This document shows positions 55,794 through 64,000 of a DNA stretch of 64,000 nucleotides, one piece after another. Source of the stretch: Rhizobiaceae bacterium (GTDB lineage Bacteria; Pseudomonadota; Alphaproteobacteria; Rhizobiales; Rhizobiaceae). A program made the position numbers and the translations under genes. The notes under the pieces are model-generated. The model had not been told where the DNA came from. It saw nothing but the letters and a program-made list of their open reading frames with translations, and made no database searches. How positions within the stretch are numbered: position 1 is the stretch's first letter; every line of letters starts with the position of its first letter. Location of the stretch: contig JAHBYZ010000010.1 of assembly GCA_019635695.1 (NCBI GenBank), positions 1 through 64,000 on the forward strand, in the 5' to 3' direction.

Positions 55794-57053
55794 ATGACTC
55801 GTCTTCATTGCGGCGTCGATTTCGGCACCACCAACTCCACGGTCGGCCTGTGCGCGGCCGGCAGCGCCCCGTTCCTGATCCCGGTCGAAGGCGATCAGGT
55901 GACGATTCCCTCGGCGCTGTTCTTCAGCCTTGAGGACGGCGGCGTCCATTTCGGCCGCGCGGCGGTGCGCGAATACATGGAGGGCGTCGAGGGGCGCTTC
56001 ATGCGGGCGCTGAAGTCGATCCTCGGCTCCAGCCTGATGAAGGAGACGACGCAGGTCGGCCGGGACCGCATGACTTTCCAGCGCCTGATCGGCCGTTTCC
56101 TGCGTCACCTGCGCGGCAGGCTGGAAGAGCAACCGGACGGTGTGCCCGACCGTGTGGTGCTCGGCAGGCCGGTATTCTTCGTCGACGGCGACGACGAGGC
56201 CGACCGCGCCGCGCAGGACCAGCTGGCCGCGGCGGCGCAGGCGGAGGGGTTTCGCCATGTCGAGTTCCAGTTCGAGCCGGTCGCGGCCGCGCTGCACCAC
56301 GAGCGGCTGCTCAACGCCGAGGCGCTGGCGCTGGTGGTCGACATCGGCGGCGGCACGTCGGACTTCTCGGTGGTGCGGCTGTCGCCGGAGCGCGCGCTCA
56401 AGACCGATCGGCGAAACGACATACTGAGCACGTCGGGCGTGCATGTCGGCGGCACGGACTTTGACCGGCGGCTGAGCATCGCCGAGGTGATGCCGCATTT
56501 CGGGTTGGGGACCATGACGGCCGACGGCAAGCGCCACCTGCCGGTCTGGTATTTCAACGACATGGCGACCTGGCACCGGATCAACCAGCTCTATACGGCG
56601 AAGACGCTGCGCGACATCCGCTCGCTGATGCGCGAGGCGGCGGAGCCGCATCGGCTTGAGCGCTTCGAGCATCTGCTGGTGCACCGCTCCGGCCACCGGC
56701 TGGCGGCGCGGGTCGAGGCGGCCAAGATCGAGCTGACCGACGCAGAAGCGGCGGTGATCTCGCTCAGCGAGCCGGGCCTGTCGCTGGCGCTGCCTGTGAC
56801 ACGCGGGGCTTTCGAGGCGGCGAGCACGGAACTGGTCGCGAAGATCGAGGCGGCGATCGACGAGGCGCTGCGTGCGGCGGGCGTCGTGGCCGAAGCGATC
56901 GACACGGTAATCCTGACTGGTGGCGGCGCGCAGGTGCCGCTGGTGCGTGCGGCGGCCACGTCGCGCTTCAGGGGCGCACACATCGCCCAGTCCGACCAGT
57001 TCGGCTCGGTCGGGCTCGGCCTGGCGGTGGACGCGGCCCGCCGCTTCGCCTGA
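55794..57053 (+). CDS. YegD-like Hsp70-family protein
   Basis: Hsp70 nucleotide-binding-domain protein of 419 aa lacking the substrate-binding domain. Actin-fold motifs are present: VDFGTTNST (residues 8-16), FEPVAAALHHE, VVDIGGGTSDFSVV and TGGGAQVPLVR. Length and motif spacing match E. coli YegD. The role is unknown; it probably hydrolyses ATP but cannot act as a classical chaperone. Confidence 0.9.
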   Translation: MTRLHCGVDFGTTNSTVGLCAAGSAPFLIPVEGDQVTIPSALFFSLEDGGVHFGRAAVREYMEGVEGRFMRALKSILGSSLMKETTQVGRDRMTFQRLIGRFLRHLRGRLEEQPDGVPDRVVLGRPVFFVDGDDEADRAAQDQLAAAAQAEGFRHVEFQFEPVAAALHHERLLNAEALALVVDIGGGTSDFSVVRLSPERALKTDRRNDILSTSGVHVGGTDFDRRLSIAEVMPHFGLGTMTADGKRHLPVWYFNDMATWHRINQLYTAKTLRDIRSLMREAAEPHRLERFEHLLVHRSGHRLAARVEAAKIELTDAEAAVISLSEPGLSLALPVTRGAFEAASTELVAKIEAAIDEALRAAGVVAEAIDTVILTGGGAQVPLVRAAATSRFRGAHIAQSDQFGSVGLGLAVDAARRFA

Positions 57054-57093
57054 GTAGCCGCCACCGCAGGGTGTTGCTTCACCATTCGATGAT

Positions 57094-57107
57094 TTGACCG
57101 AGGTCAA
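57094..57107. promoter_or_regulatory. FNR/FixK box upstream of hemA
   Basis: TTGACCGAGGTCAA is a perfect TTGA-N6-TCAA anaerobox whose inner bases are also symmetric (TTGACC/GGTCAA). A CATAAG hexamer at 57129-57134 sits where a -10 would be if the box is centred at -41.5, a class II activator position. Confidence 0.75.
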
Positions 57108-57274
57108 GACGCCGGCTGATATGCCGGCATAAGGAGGGACGTGCAGGCGGGCGGGGTCAATGGGCCGCACCTGCGGAGGCGGCTCAAAGCTTGCTTGAGG
57201 GACCGTTCTCCCGCATAGAAACAGAAAAGACGAGAGAATGCCGTCCGCGGGGGCGGCCGCGAGACGGGTAAATC

Positions 57275-58489
57275 ATGGACTTCGAAGCCTTTTTCGCCAC
57301 GAAGCTCGATGGCCTGCACCAGGAAGGCCGCTATCGCATCTTCGCCGAACTCGAACGCCGCAAGGGACAGTTTCCGTCGGCGAAGCGCTATGTCGGCGAC
57401 AAGGTGTCGGACGTCACCGTGTGGTGCTCCAACGATTATCTCGGCATGGGCCAGAACGAGAAGGTTCTGGCGGCGATGCACGCCGCGCTGGACGAGTGCG
57501 GCGCCGGCGCCGGCGGCACCCGCAACATCTCGGGAACCAACCATCATCACGTTCTGCTGGAACGCGAACTGGCCGACCTGCATGGCAAGGAAGCCGCTCT
57601 GATCTTCACGTCCGGCTACGTGTCCAACTGGGCCAGCCTGTCGACGCTCGGCGCCAACATTCCGGGCGTTGTGATCTTCTCCGACGCCGGCAACCACGCC
57701 TCCATGATCGAGGGCGTGCGCCATGCGCGCTGCGAGAAGCGCATCTTCAAGCACAACGACTACCGCGACCTGGACCGGTTGATGTCGGAATACCCGGCAT
57801 CGACGCCGAAGATCGTTGCCTTCGAGAGCGTTTATTCTATGGACGGCGACATTGCGCCGATCGCCGAGATTCTGGCGGTGGCCGAGAAGCACGGCGCCAT
57901 GACCTATCTGGACGAGGTGCACGCGGTCGGCATGTACGGCCCCCGCGGCGGCGGCATCGCCGAGCGCGAAGGCCTGATGCAGCGCATCGACATCATCGAG
58001 GGCACTCTGGGCAAGGCGTTCGGCGTGATCGGCGGCTACATCACCGGCACGGCCAAGCTGATCGACTTCATTCGCTCCTTCGCCTCCGGCTTCATCTTCA
58101 CCACGGCGCTGCCGCCGGCGGTTGCGGCGGGCGCCGTGGCCTCGATCCGCCACCTCAAGGCGTCCGACGCCGAGCGCATGGCGCATCTTGCGGCGGTGAA
58201 GAAGGTGCGCGCGCGGCTCGACGCGATAGGCATTCCCTATATGCCGAACCAGAGCCACATCGTGCCGGTGATGGTTGGCGATGCCTCCAAGTGCAAGTGG
58301 ATCAGCGACATCCTGCTCGACGAGCACGGCATCTACGTGCAGCCGATCAACTATCCAACCGTGCCGCGCAAGACAGAGCGCCTGCGCATCACGCCGACGC
58401 CGCTGCACAGCGATGCCGACATCGACCGCCTCGTGGGTGCGTTGTCGAGCCTCTGGAGCCAGTGCGCGCTCGCCCGCGCGGTCGCCTGA
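57275..58489 (+). CDS. hemA: 5-aminolevulinate synthase
   Basis: Pyridoxal phosphate enzyme condensing glycine and succinyl-CoA, the first step of haem synthesis in Alphaproteobacteria; 404 aa. The PLP lysine is Lys247 in [13 protein letters not shown]; other blocks are [12 protein letters not shown]-like [13 protein letters not shown] near residue 82 and the [10 protein letters not shown] aspartate. The upstream FNR/FixK box suggests that low oxygen raises expression, matching the haem demand of microaerobic respiration. Confidence 0.97.
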   Translation: MDFEAFFATKLDGLHQEGRYRIFAELERRKGQFPSAKRYVGDKVSDVTVWCSNDYLGMGQNEKVLAAMHAALDECGAGAGGTRNISGTNHHHVLLERELADLHGKEAALIFTSGYVSNWASLSTLGANIPGVVIFSDAGNHASMIEGVRHARCEKRIFKHNDYRDLDRLMSEYPASTPKIVAFESVYSMDGDIAPIAEILAVAEKHGAMTYLDEVHAVGMYGPRGGGIAEREGLMQRIDIIEGTLGKAFGVIGGYITGTAKLIDFIRSFASGFIFTTALPPAVAAGAVASIRHLKASDAERMAHLAAVKKVRARLDAIGIPYMPNQSHIVPVMVGDASKCKWISDILLDEHGIYVQPINYPTVPRKTERLRITPTPLHSDADIDRLVGALSSLWSQCALARAVA

Positions 58490-58495
58490 ATCCCC

Positions 58496-58526
58496 TTGCC
58501 GATCTGGCGTCGGGCGCTGCTATAAG
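58496..58526 (+). promoter_or_regulatory. Candidate promoter for a leaderless GT39 transcript
   Basis: TTGCCG (58496-58501) and TATAAG (58521-58526) with 19 bases between. The ATG at 58535 lies eight bases after the -10, so transcription would begin at or next to the start codon; no ribosome site is visible. Confidence 0.4.
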
Positions 58527-58534
58527 CGCCTGAC

Positions 58535-60022
58535 ATGAACGTCCCCGCTTCCCCTTCTGCGCCGCGCTTCGGCAAGGCCGACATGCGCCTCGTCTGGGCG
58601 GCGCTGGCGCTGCTGGCGGCGGCGAAGCTGTGGTTCGTGTTCGCCGCCGGTCCCTTGCCCGACGAAGCCTACTACTGGCTCTGGGGCCAGCGGCCGGACT
58701 GGTCCTATTTCGACCACCCGCCGCTGCAGGCATGGCTGCAGGGCGCCGTCTCCGCGATCTTTGGTCATTCGCGCTTCGCGCTGCGCCTGCCGGCGCTGCT
58801 GACGACGCTGCTCGACCTTGCGCTGATCGCCTGGTGGGTGCGGCGCATGCGAGCGTCGAGTGACGGGGTTCCGTATCCAGCGGCGGCCGCCGTGTTCTTC
58901 GCCTCGCCGGTCGTCTTCGTCTATTCCACGCTGGTCTTCCAAGACCATCTGATGATCGCGCTGCTCGGCGTTGCGGCAGTCGCCTTTGCCATCGCCTTCG
59001 AGCGGGCGTGGGTGGAGGCGCGCGACCATCCGGGCGCGCTGTGGACGGCGGGGCTGGCGGTCGGACTGGCCGCGCTGACCAAATACAATGCCGGGCTGTT
59101 CGGCGTTGCCGCCGCGCTCGCCATTGTGATCACCCCGCGCCTGCGGCTGTTGCTGCGCTCGCCGCATCTGTGGGGCGCGGGGCTGCTGGCGCTGGTGTGC
59201 CTCGCCCCGGTGTTCTGGTGGAACACCGGAAACGACAACGTCTCGTTCCAGTACAATCTCGTCGACCGGCTTTCGATGGGCTGGTCGGCGCGCATGACCG
59301 TCGAGCATGTGCTGGTGTTCATGCTGCTCGCGGTGCTGACCGCCGGGCCGTTCCTGGTGCCTGCAGTCATCCGGATGCTCCGCCGACGGGTGCCAGATGT
59401 CGCGATGCCGTGGCGGCCTTTGGCCGCTGCGGCCCTCTCCGTATCCACGCTGGCCTGCCTGTCGATCGCCTTCCTCGGTCCGGTGCAGTTCTACTGGAAC
59501 CTGCCGGCATGGGTCGCATTCCTGCCCTGGGCGGCTGCGCTGATGTCGGCCGCCATGCTGCGCGGGCACCTGATCGCCGGCATGGTGGTGGCCGTCGCCT
59601 TCTGCGCCAACTACACGCTTCTGCCGCTGGCCGCGTTGTTCGGGCCGGCCGACGATGAATCGGCGATGGTCTATGGCTGGTCGGAAGTCGCCACTCGGAT
59701 CGAGGCCGAACGCGCCGCGCGCGGCGCGCAGGTCCTTATTGCCACCGACTACCGCAGCGGCGCCATCCTCGCCTTCGAGACCGGCGACAGGCGCGTCGAG
59801 GTGCTCTCGGGCCGGCGCTCGCAGTTCGACCTGTGGCGCGACGAGACGGCGCTGGCTGGCAAGGACGCGATGATCCTGTCCGACGACTGGCACCCGCTGG
59901 GCACGGTGGTGACCGACCGCTTCGCCACCGTCGAGGTGGTTGGCGAGATCCCCGTCTTGCGCTTCGGGCAACGCCTGAAGACCTACCACCTGCATGTCGG
60001 GCGCGGTTACGCCGCGCCGTAG
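58535..60022 (+). CDS. GT39-family membrane glycosyltransferase (ArnT/PMT-like), copy 1
   Basis: Polytopic membrane protein of 495 aa with about ten hydrophobic segments. The catalytic-type acidic motif PLPDEAYYWLWG (near residue 40) and the DHPPLQAW loop (near 62) mark polyprenyl-phosphate-sugar-dependent transferases of the PMT/ArnT clan; the C-terminal periplasmic domain follows at about 380. It moves a sugar from undecaprenyl phosphate to a lipid or protein outside the cell; donor and target are unknown. It shares the same length, motifs and C-terminal domain with the gene at 62427. It converges with the CHAT gene, three bases apart. Confidence 0.87.
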   Translation: MNVPASPSAPRFGKADMRLVWAALALLAAAKLWFVFAAGPLPDEAYYWLWGQRPDWSYFDHPPLQAWLQGAVSAIFGHSRFALRLPALLTTLLDLALIAWWVRRMRASSDGVPYPAAAAVFFASPVVFVYSTLVFQDHLMIALLGVAAVAFAIAFERAWVEARDHPGALWTAGLAVGLAALTKYNAGLFGVAAALAIVITPRLRLLLRSPHLWGAGLLALVCLAPVFWWNTGNDNVSFQYNLVDRLSMGWSARMTVEHVLVFMLLAVLTAGPFLVPAVIRMLRRRVPDVAMPWRPLAAAALSVSTLACLSIAFLGPVQFYWNLPAWVAFLPWAAALMSAAMLRGHLIAGMVVAVAFCANYTLLPLAALFGPADDESAMVYGWSEVATRIEAERAARGAQVLIATDYRSGAILAFETGDRRVEVLSGRRSQFDLWRDETALAGKDAMILSDDWHPLGTVVTDRFATVEVVGEIPVLRFGQRLKTYHLHVGRGYAAP

Positions 60023-60025
60023 CGG

Positions 60026-62290
60026 CTACCGGAATATGCCAAGGCTGGCCGGCAGCCCGACGCGACCGGTCGGAGCAGCGGGCGGCGTGATGCGCAGATT
60101 GGCGTTGCCGTAGTAGGTGTATGCCAGGTAGGTCGGATCGCCGGTCTCATGGAAGCGCCCGCGCACCTCGCGCAGCACGTCGGCCAGATGCACCGGGCCG
60201 TCGCGCAGACGCGCCGAAAGCGTGGCGTAGAACGCTGCCGAAAAGTCGGCCGCCGAGGCGTCCGGCAGCGGCCACATGCCGCCGATGAAGCCTGACGCGC
60301 CGCTCTGCAGCAGCGCGGGGCCCCAGCCCTGGACGAAGCCGCCGATGCGATCCGACCGCCCGGTGTCGCAGGCGTTGAAGAAGTAGAAATTGCTCCCCGT
60401 TCCGGGCAGCGCGATGGCCTGCCAGGTTGCCGGGTCCAGCAGCACGTCGGAAAGCCTGATCGAGAAGGTCGGAAGGCCGGCGCCGGGCTGGCTGATCTCG
60501 CCATGTCCGGAGAAGTGTATGAAACTCTCGCCGCCGGCCGACAGCATGTCGCGCACCGCGCCGAAGTCTCCGCCGAGCTGGCGGAATCCCGGGATCTGCG
60601 ACAGCGCGTCGACCTCGCGCTGCTGCGACGGCAGGAAAGCGCCGCCCTCGTAGGGCGGGGCGATCGCGGCGATGCCGGAGAAGGGAAGGCGTTCGCGCGG
60701 AACGTCGATCTGGCCCGGCGTGTCGCGCAGCGACCAGCGCGCCAACCGGTAGCCGACGCCAAGAAACTCATCCGTGCCGGATCCGTCGGGCCGCACCGGC
60801 TTCACCAGTTCCCACGGGATGGTGCTGCTGTTGGAGGTGATCTGTATCGAGCGCAGCTTGTCCTGGTCCTTCAGGTGCCAGAACAGCGCCTTGAACCGCT
60901 GCGGCATCTGGGTGTCATAGAGCTGGCGGCCGAGCCCCGAGGCAACGGCCTCGACGATCTCGCGGCTCGAACCCTGCGGGCGTGTCGGCGCGGCGAGCGA
61001 GGTGGCGCCGCGCAGACCGCCGAGCGCGGAGAGCCGCCGATATTCGCCTTCGAGCCAATTCTGCAGGTCAGGCGAGGTGTAGATCACCTCCTCGCTGGGC
61101 GCCGTGTGATCGGACATGAAGGTGACGACCGCGCGGCCGAGCGCGACGGGATCGTCGTAGCGCACCACGATGTTCAGGTCGTAATCCTCGTCCTCGCCGC
61201 CTTCGAGCGCCACCGGACCGGCAAGCGGGACGCTGGCGGCGGCGAACGATGCGGGGGCGTGGGCCGGTGCGCCGGCCGGCGCCGCGACGATGGTGATCGG
61301 TCGCGACACGCTGCCGAGATAGCGGCCGCCGAGGTTGAAGCGCGCCTGGATGCGGCCCGGCCGCGCTTCGCCCGAGATGGGCAGCGCCCGCAGGCGATAG
61401 CGCACATAGTCGCTGTCGCCGTGCCGGTTCAGCCGCATCTCCTCGACCCATTTGCCGCCCTCGACAACCTCGAAGCCGGTGGCAACGAGGTCGACATGCA
61501 GCAGCCAGCCGTCCTCGCTCTCCGGCAGATTGGCGATGGCCAGCGCGCCTTCCGCGGTAACGGCCGTCTCGGCACCAGGGCGCACGGTCACGTCGGGCGT
61601 GAACTGCTCCTCGGTGAGCGCCACCAGAACCTCGATCTCGGCGCCGACTGCCGCCTGCGCCGGCGCGTCGAGCGTGGGGAAGCGCTCGATGGCGACGGTC
61701 GCTGCAGGAACAGCAGGCTCCGGACGTGAACCGGCCGGCTCGGGCGACGGTGTAGGGCGTGCCGCGGGCGCGACCGGTATCGTTGGCGGAGGCTCGGCGG
61801 CAGGCGGTTCTACTACCGGCGATGGAGGCGTGGGCATCGCGATGACCGGATCGGTCGGCTCTTCGGTCGCCTCCTCCGCCGGCACGTCGCCGCCAGCCCC
61901 GCCGGTGTCCGGGGGCTCGGCAGCCGCGACCTCGCCGTAGCCTGGGTTATTCTGCGTCTCAAGGCCGCGCAACTTGGCTGCGGCCAGAGGCGCGAATTCG
62001 CCGCCCGGATACTCATGCAGATACTGGCGCAGCAGCGCCTCGCTGTCGGCCTGCGTGGCGTTGTTCCACAGTGCGATCTCGGCCGCGCCGGGACCGCGAT
62101 CCAGCGAGGGTTCGATCGGTGTCGGCCTGAGATTCTGCTCGCTGCGGGCCACGGTCTGCTCGGCGGAGCGGTGCAGCATTGCGGGCCCGAGAATGGCGAC
62201 GAGAGCCACGAGCAGCGCGGTGACGATCGCCGCCGCAAGCAGCTTGCGGCGGGGCAGTCGTCGCGCATGTTCCCGTGCAGGCCGGCTCAT
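60026..62290 (-). CDS. Membrane-anchored CHAT-domain (caspase-like) protein
   Basis: Protein of 754 aa. A short basic N-terminus and one membrane segment (about 17-37) are followed by a region resembling a tetratricopeptide-poor linker, a long Pro/Ala/Glu-rich stretch (about 110-200), a beta-rich middle domain (about 200-400) and a C-terminal CHAT domain (about 440-740). The cysteine-peptidase dyad is present: His596 in HFSGHGE and Cys641 in FFNACDTG. The catalytic part should lie in the periplasm if the N-terminus is inside. CHAT proteases act in defence, cell death or effector cleavage; the target here is unknown and no gasdermin or CRISPR gene is adjacent. Confidence 0.82.
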   Translation of the reverse strand: MSRPAREHARRLPRRKLLAAAIVTALLVALVAILGPAMLHRSAEQTVARSEQNLRPTPIEPSLDRGPGAAEIALWNNATQADSEALLRQYLHEYPGGEFAPLAAAKLRGLETQNNPGYGEVAAAEPPDTGGAGGDVPAEEATEEPTDPVIAMPTPPSPVVEPPAAEPPPTIPVAPAARPTPSPEPAGSRPEPAVPAATVAIERFPTLDAPAQAAVGAEIEVLVALTEEQFTPDVTVRPGAETAVTAEGALAIANLPESEDGWLLHVDLVATGFEVVEGGKWVEEMRLNRHGDSDYVRYRLRALPISGEARPGRIQARFNLGGRYLGSVSRPITIVAAPAGAPAHAPASFAAASVPLAGPVALEGGEDEDYDLNIVVRYDDPVALGRAVVTFMSDHTAPSEEVIYTSPDLQNWLEGEYRRLSALGGLRGATSLAAPTRPQGSSREIVEAVASGLGRQLYDTQMPQRFKALFWHLKDQDKLRSIQITSNSSTIPWELVKPVRPDGSGTDEFLGVGYRLARWSLRDTPGQIDVPRERLPFSGIAAIAPPYEGGAFLPSQQREVDALSQIPGFRQLGGDFGAVRDMLSAGGESFIHFSGHGEISQPGAGLPTFSIRLSDVLLDPATWQAIALPGTGSNFYFFNACDTGRSDRIGGFVQGWGPALLQSGASGFIGGMWPLPDASAADFSAAFYATLSARLRDGPVHLADVLREVRGRFHETGDPTYLAYTYYGNANLRITPPAAPTGRVGLPASLGIFR

Positions 62291-62426
62291 CCTGGCAATT
62301 CCTGGCTACGCAGCCCACAGTAGCGGAGGATTGTGGCGGCGCAACCGCACCGCGACGCCAGGCCGTGTTGCACCGCACAAATGCGGCGTGTAAGCAGGTT
62401 CGACCGACCCGCGGCGTGGAATCCCT

Positions 62427-63929
62427 ATGGACGCAAGCAACGGACGGAAAGCGGTCGAAACGAGCGGCAACGGGCGCCTCGAGACGTTTGCGCTCGTCTG
62501 CCTTTGCCTGATGGCCTTCCTCAAGTTCTACTACTCGTTTGTCGCCGCGCCGCTGGCCGACGAAGCCTATTACTGGCTGTGGGGCCAGCATCCGGACTGG
62601 TCGTATCTCGACCATCCGCCGTTGCAGGCCTGGCTTCAGGCGGTGTTCACGGCGGTGTTCGGCAATTCGCTGCTGGCGCTGCGCCTGCCGGCGCTGCTCG
62701 CCACGCTGGGGATTGGCGCCACAGTACTATGGTGGGTGCGCGAGGCAAGGCTTTCAGGGGAGCGCCTGTCGCCGGTTCTGGCGCTGGCGATGTTCTTTTC
62801 GTCGCCGGTCATGTTCGTCTTCACCACCGTCGTCTTTCCCGACTATCTCGCGATCCTGCTGCTCGGTGTCGCCGCGACTCTGTTCTTTACGGCGATGGAC
62901 GGGGTCGCCCGTTCCGGCAAGGTGCGGGCAGGGGTGCTCTACGGCGCCGCGCTCGCGCTCGGCCTTGCGACGCTGACCAAGTACAATTCCGCGCTTTTCG
63001 GGCTGGCCGTCGCCGTGACGATCGCGGTCTATGGCCCGTTCCGGCCACTGTTGCGTTCGCCGCACCTCTATCTGGCGGCATTGCTGTCGGTAGCCTGCAT
63101 GCTGCCGGTGCTGTGGTGGAATTACACCAACGGCTGGGCGTCGCTGCAATTTCACCTGGATGAGCGCCTCGACCATTCCATAGAGGCGTGGCGTGTGGCC
63201 GACAATCTGTGGTCCTTCTACGGCAACACCGTGCTTGGCCTGTCGCCTTTCCTAATCGCCGCGATGGTCGTGCTTGCGCTGCGGCGGCCGCAGAACGCAT
63301 GGCTGTCGAACTGGCGCGCGATCGCGCTCGGCGCGCTTGTCGTCCCGACGCTTTTCTGGACCGCTTTCGGCGTGGTGATACGTCCCGCGGGATACTGGAA
63401 CATCGTCGCCTACGTGGCCTTCCTTCCGCTTGCGGCTCTATGGTTTCCGCGCCGCTGGGTGATCGTGGCCCATCTCGTATGGGGTGCCGTGTGGTCGGCG
63501 GTCTATGTGGTGGACTACACGGCCCTGCCGCTGACCAACGTAGTCGGCGCGCGGGACTACGAGGCCGAGGGCCTCTACGGCTGGCCGCAGGTGATCGAGG
63601 CGATCGAGCGCCAGCGCGCGGCAACGGGCGCCGATTTCGTGGTGACGAGCTACTACCGCACCGGCGGCGTGGTGGCCTTCTATACCGGCGACCGCGATGT
63701 CGAGGTGATCTCGGAGCGGCACGACCAGTTCGATTTCTGGCTCGACCGGGCGGCCCGCGCCGGCCGCAATGCCATCGTGCTGACGGATGACCGCCACGCC
63801 ATGTCGCCGGAGCTGCAGGCGAGCTTCGAGACTATCGAGCCGCTGGAGGTGTTGGCGGTGAGCCGTTTCGGCTACCCGATCCGCAACTACCAGATCATGT
63901 TCGGTCGCGGGTTCAAGGCGGAACCGTAA
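62427..63929 (+). CDS. GT39-family membrane glycosyltransferase (ArnT/PMT-like), copy 2
   Basis: Polytopic membrane protein of 500 aa, paralogue of the gene at 58535. It has ADEAYYWLWGQHPDWSY (near residue 46) and DHPPLQAWL, then LTKYNSALFGLAVA, and a similar C-terminal domain with YRTGGVVAFYTGDR against YRSGAILAFETGDR in copy 1. It starts divergently from the CHAT gene with 136 nt between, a gap holding no recognised site. Substrate unknown. Confidence 0.87.
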   Translation: MDASNGRKAVETSGNGRLETFALVCLCLMAFLKFYYSFVAAPLADEAYYWLWGQHPDWSYLDHPPLQAWLQAVFTAVFGNSLLALRLPALLATLGIGATVLWWVREARLSGERLSPVLALAMFFSSPVMFVFTTVVFPDYLAILLLGVAATLFFTAMDGVARSGKVRAGVLYGAALALGLATLTKYNSALFGLAVAVTIAVYGPFRPLLRSPHLYLAALLSVACMLPVLWWNYTNGWASLQFHLDERLDHSIEAWRVADNLWSFYGNTVLGLSPFLIAAMVVLALRRPQNAWLSNWRAIALGALVVPTLFWTAFGVVIRPAGYWNIVAYVAFLPLAALWFPRRWVIVAHLVWGAVWSAVYVVDYTALPLTNVVGARDYEAEGLYGWPQVIEAIERQRAATGADFVVTSYYRTGGVVAFYTGDRDVEVISERHDQFDFWLDRAARAGRNAIVLTDDRHAMSPELQASFETIEPLEVLAVSRFGYPIRNYQIMFGRGFKAEP

Positions 63930-63932
63930 GGC

Positions 63933-64000
63933 TCAGCGCAGCTTCGCAGCCATCGAGGCTTCGGGGAAGCAGGTCGGCCTTTCGCCGTTCTTCGCCTGCC
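63933..64000 (-). CDS. 3' end of an unidentified gene, cut by the window edge
   Basis: On the minus strand a frame is open from the edge to a TGA at 63935-63933, ending in ERPTCFPEASMAAKLR. It has the coding look of the neighbouring genes and would converge with the GT39 gene, but 22 codons are too few to name it. Confidence 0.35.
   Translation of the reverse strand, partial: QAKNGERPTCFPEASMAAKLR

Noticed and set aside
58535-63929. A gasdermin-type or CRISPR-linked cell-death system around the CHAT protein
   Set aside because: The neighbours are polytopic glycosyltransferases with catalytic motifs, not pore-formers. No Cas gene, repeat array or gasdermin-like small protein was seen.

Overview
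The window is GC-rich chromosomal DNA of an alphaproteobacterium, very probably Hyphomicrobiales (Rhizobiales) of the Phyllobacteriaceae/Mesorhizobium type. The evidence is the gene set and its order: 5-aminolevulinate synthase of the Shemin pathway (hemA), a rhizobial-type phosphatidylethanolamine N-methyltransferase (pmtA) behind dnaK-dnaJ, divergent pckA and chvI-chvG, a short HprK with ManX and HPr, ahcY, a DivL-type kinase, a TsaE-AmgK fusion with MurU, and addB-addA-trxA. No rRNA, tRNA, CRISPR array, insertion sequence or phage gene was seen. Almost all of the window is core chromosome, with small accessory pockets (two toxin-antitoxin pairs, palindromic repeats, a tandem paralogue array and a CHAT/glycosyltransferase segment).

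Layout. 0-7.2 kb: an M48 membrane protease, a YbhN-like membrane protein, a Gfo/Idh/MocA oxidoreductase and a sitABCD manganese/iron ABC operon. 7.3-7.9 kb: Phd-Doc pair. 8-13.8 kb: dnaK (with a readable RpoH promoter), dnaJ, pmtA, an FMN reductase, pyrF and a DUF1330 gene. 13.8-19 kb: TauE/SafE permease, NDUFA9-like protein, HicAB and an acyl-CoA synthetase-GNAT protein. 19.1-25.7 kb: a zinc locus with znuCB-zur on one strand and znuA, aztD and three tandem secreted paralogues of unknown function on the other. Matching GTTA-N5-TAAC dyads, probably Zur boxes, lie in the znuC/znuA gap and before aztD. 25.7-34.4 kb: csbD, a YgjP-type protease, trpF-trpB-trpA-accD-folC, a core-MetE protein, a BON-LysM protein and arfB. 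34.5-43.7 kb: pckA, chvI-chvG, hprK-manX-ptsH, a secreted unknown and ahcY. 43.9-57 kb: divL, tsaE-amgK, murU, addB, addA, trxA and a YegD-like Hsp70. 57-64 kb: hemA behind a perfect FNR/FixK box, then two GT39 glycosyltransferase paralogues around a membrane-anchored CHAT (caspase-like) protein.

Working together: sit and znu/azt supply Mn/Fe and Zn. ChvGI, HprK, ManX and HPr form the envelope-stress/carbon-status sensing block next to pckA. AmgK and MurU recycle peptidoglycan sugars. AddAB is the double-strand-break helicase-nuclease. The parts least explained by known biology are the three-paralogue array behind the zinc chaperone (23.75-25.62 kb), the CHAT protein between two GT39 enzymes (58.5-63.9 kb), and two families of long intergenic palindromes, some sitting inside operons.
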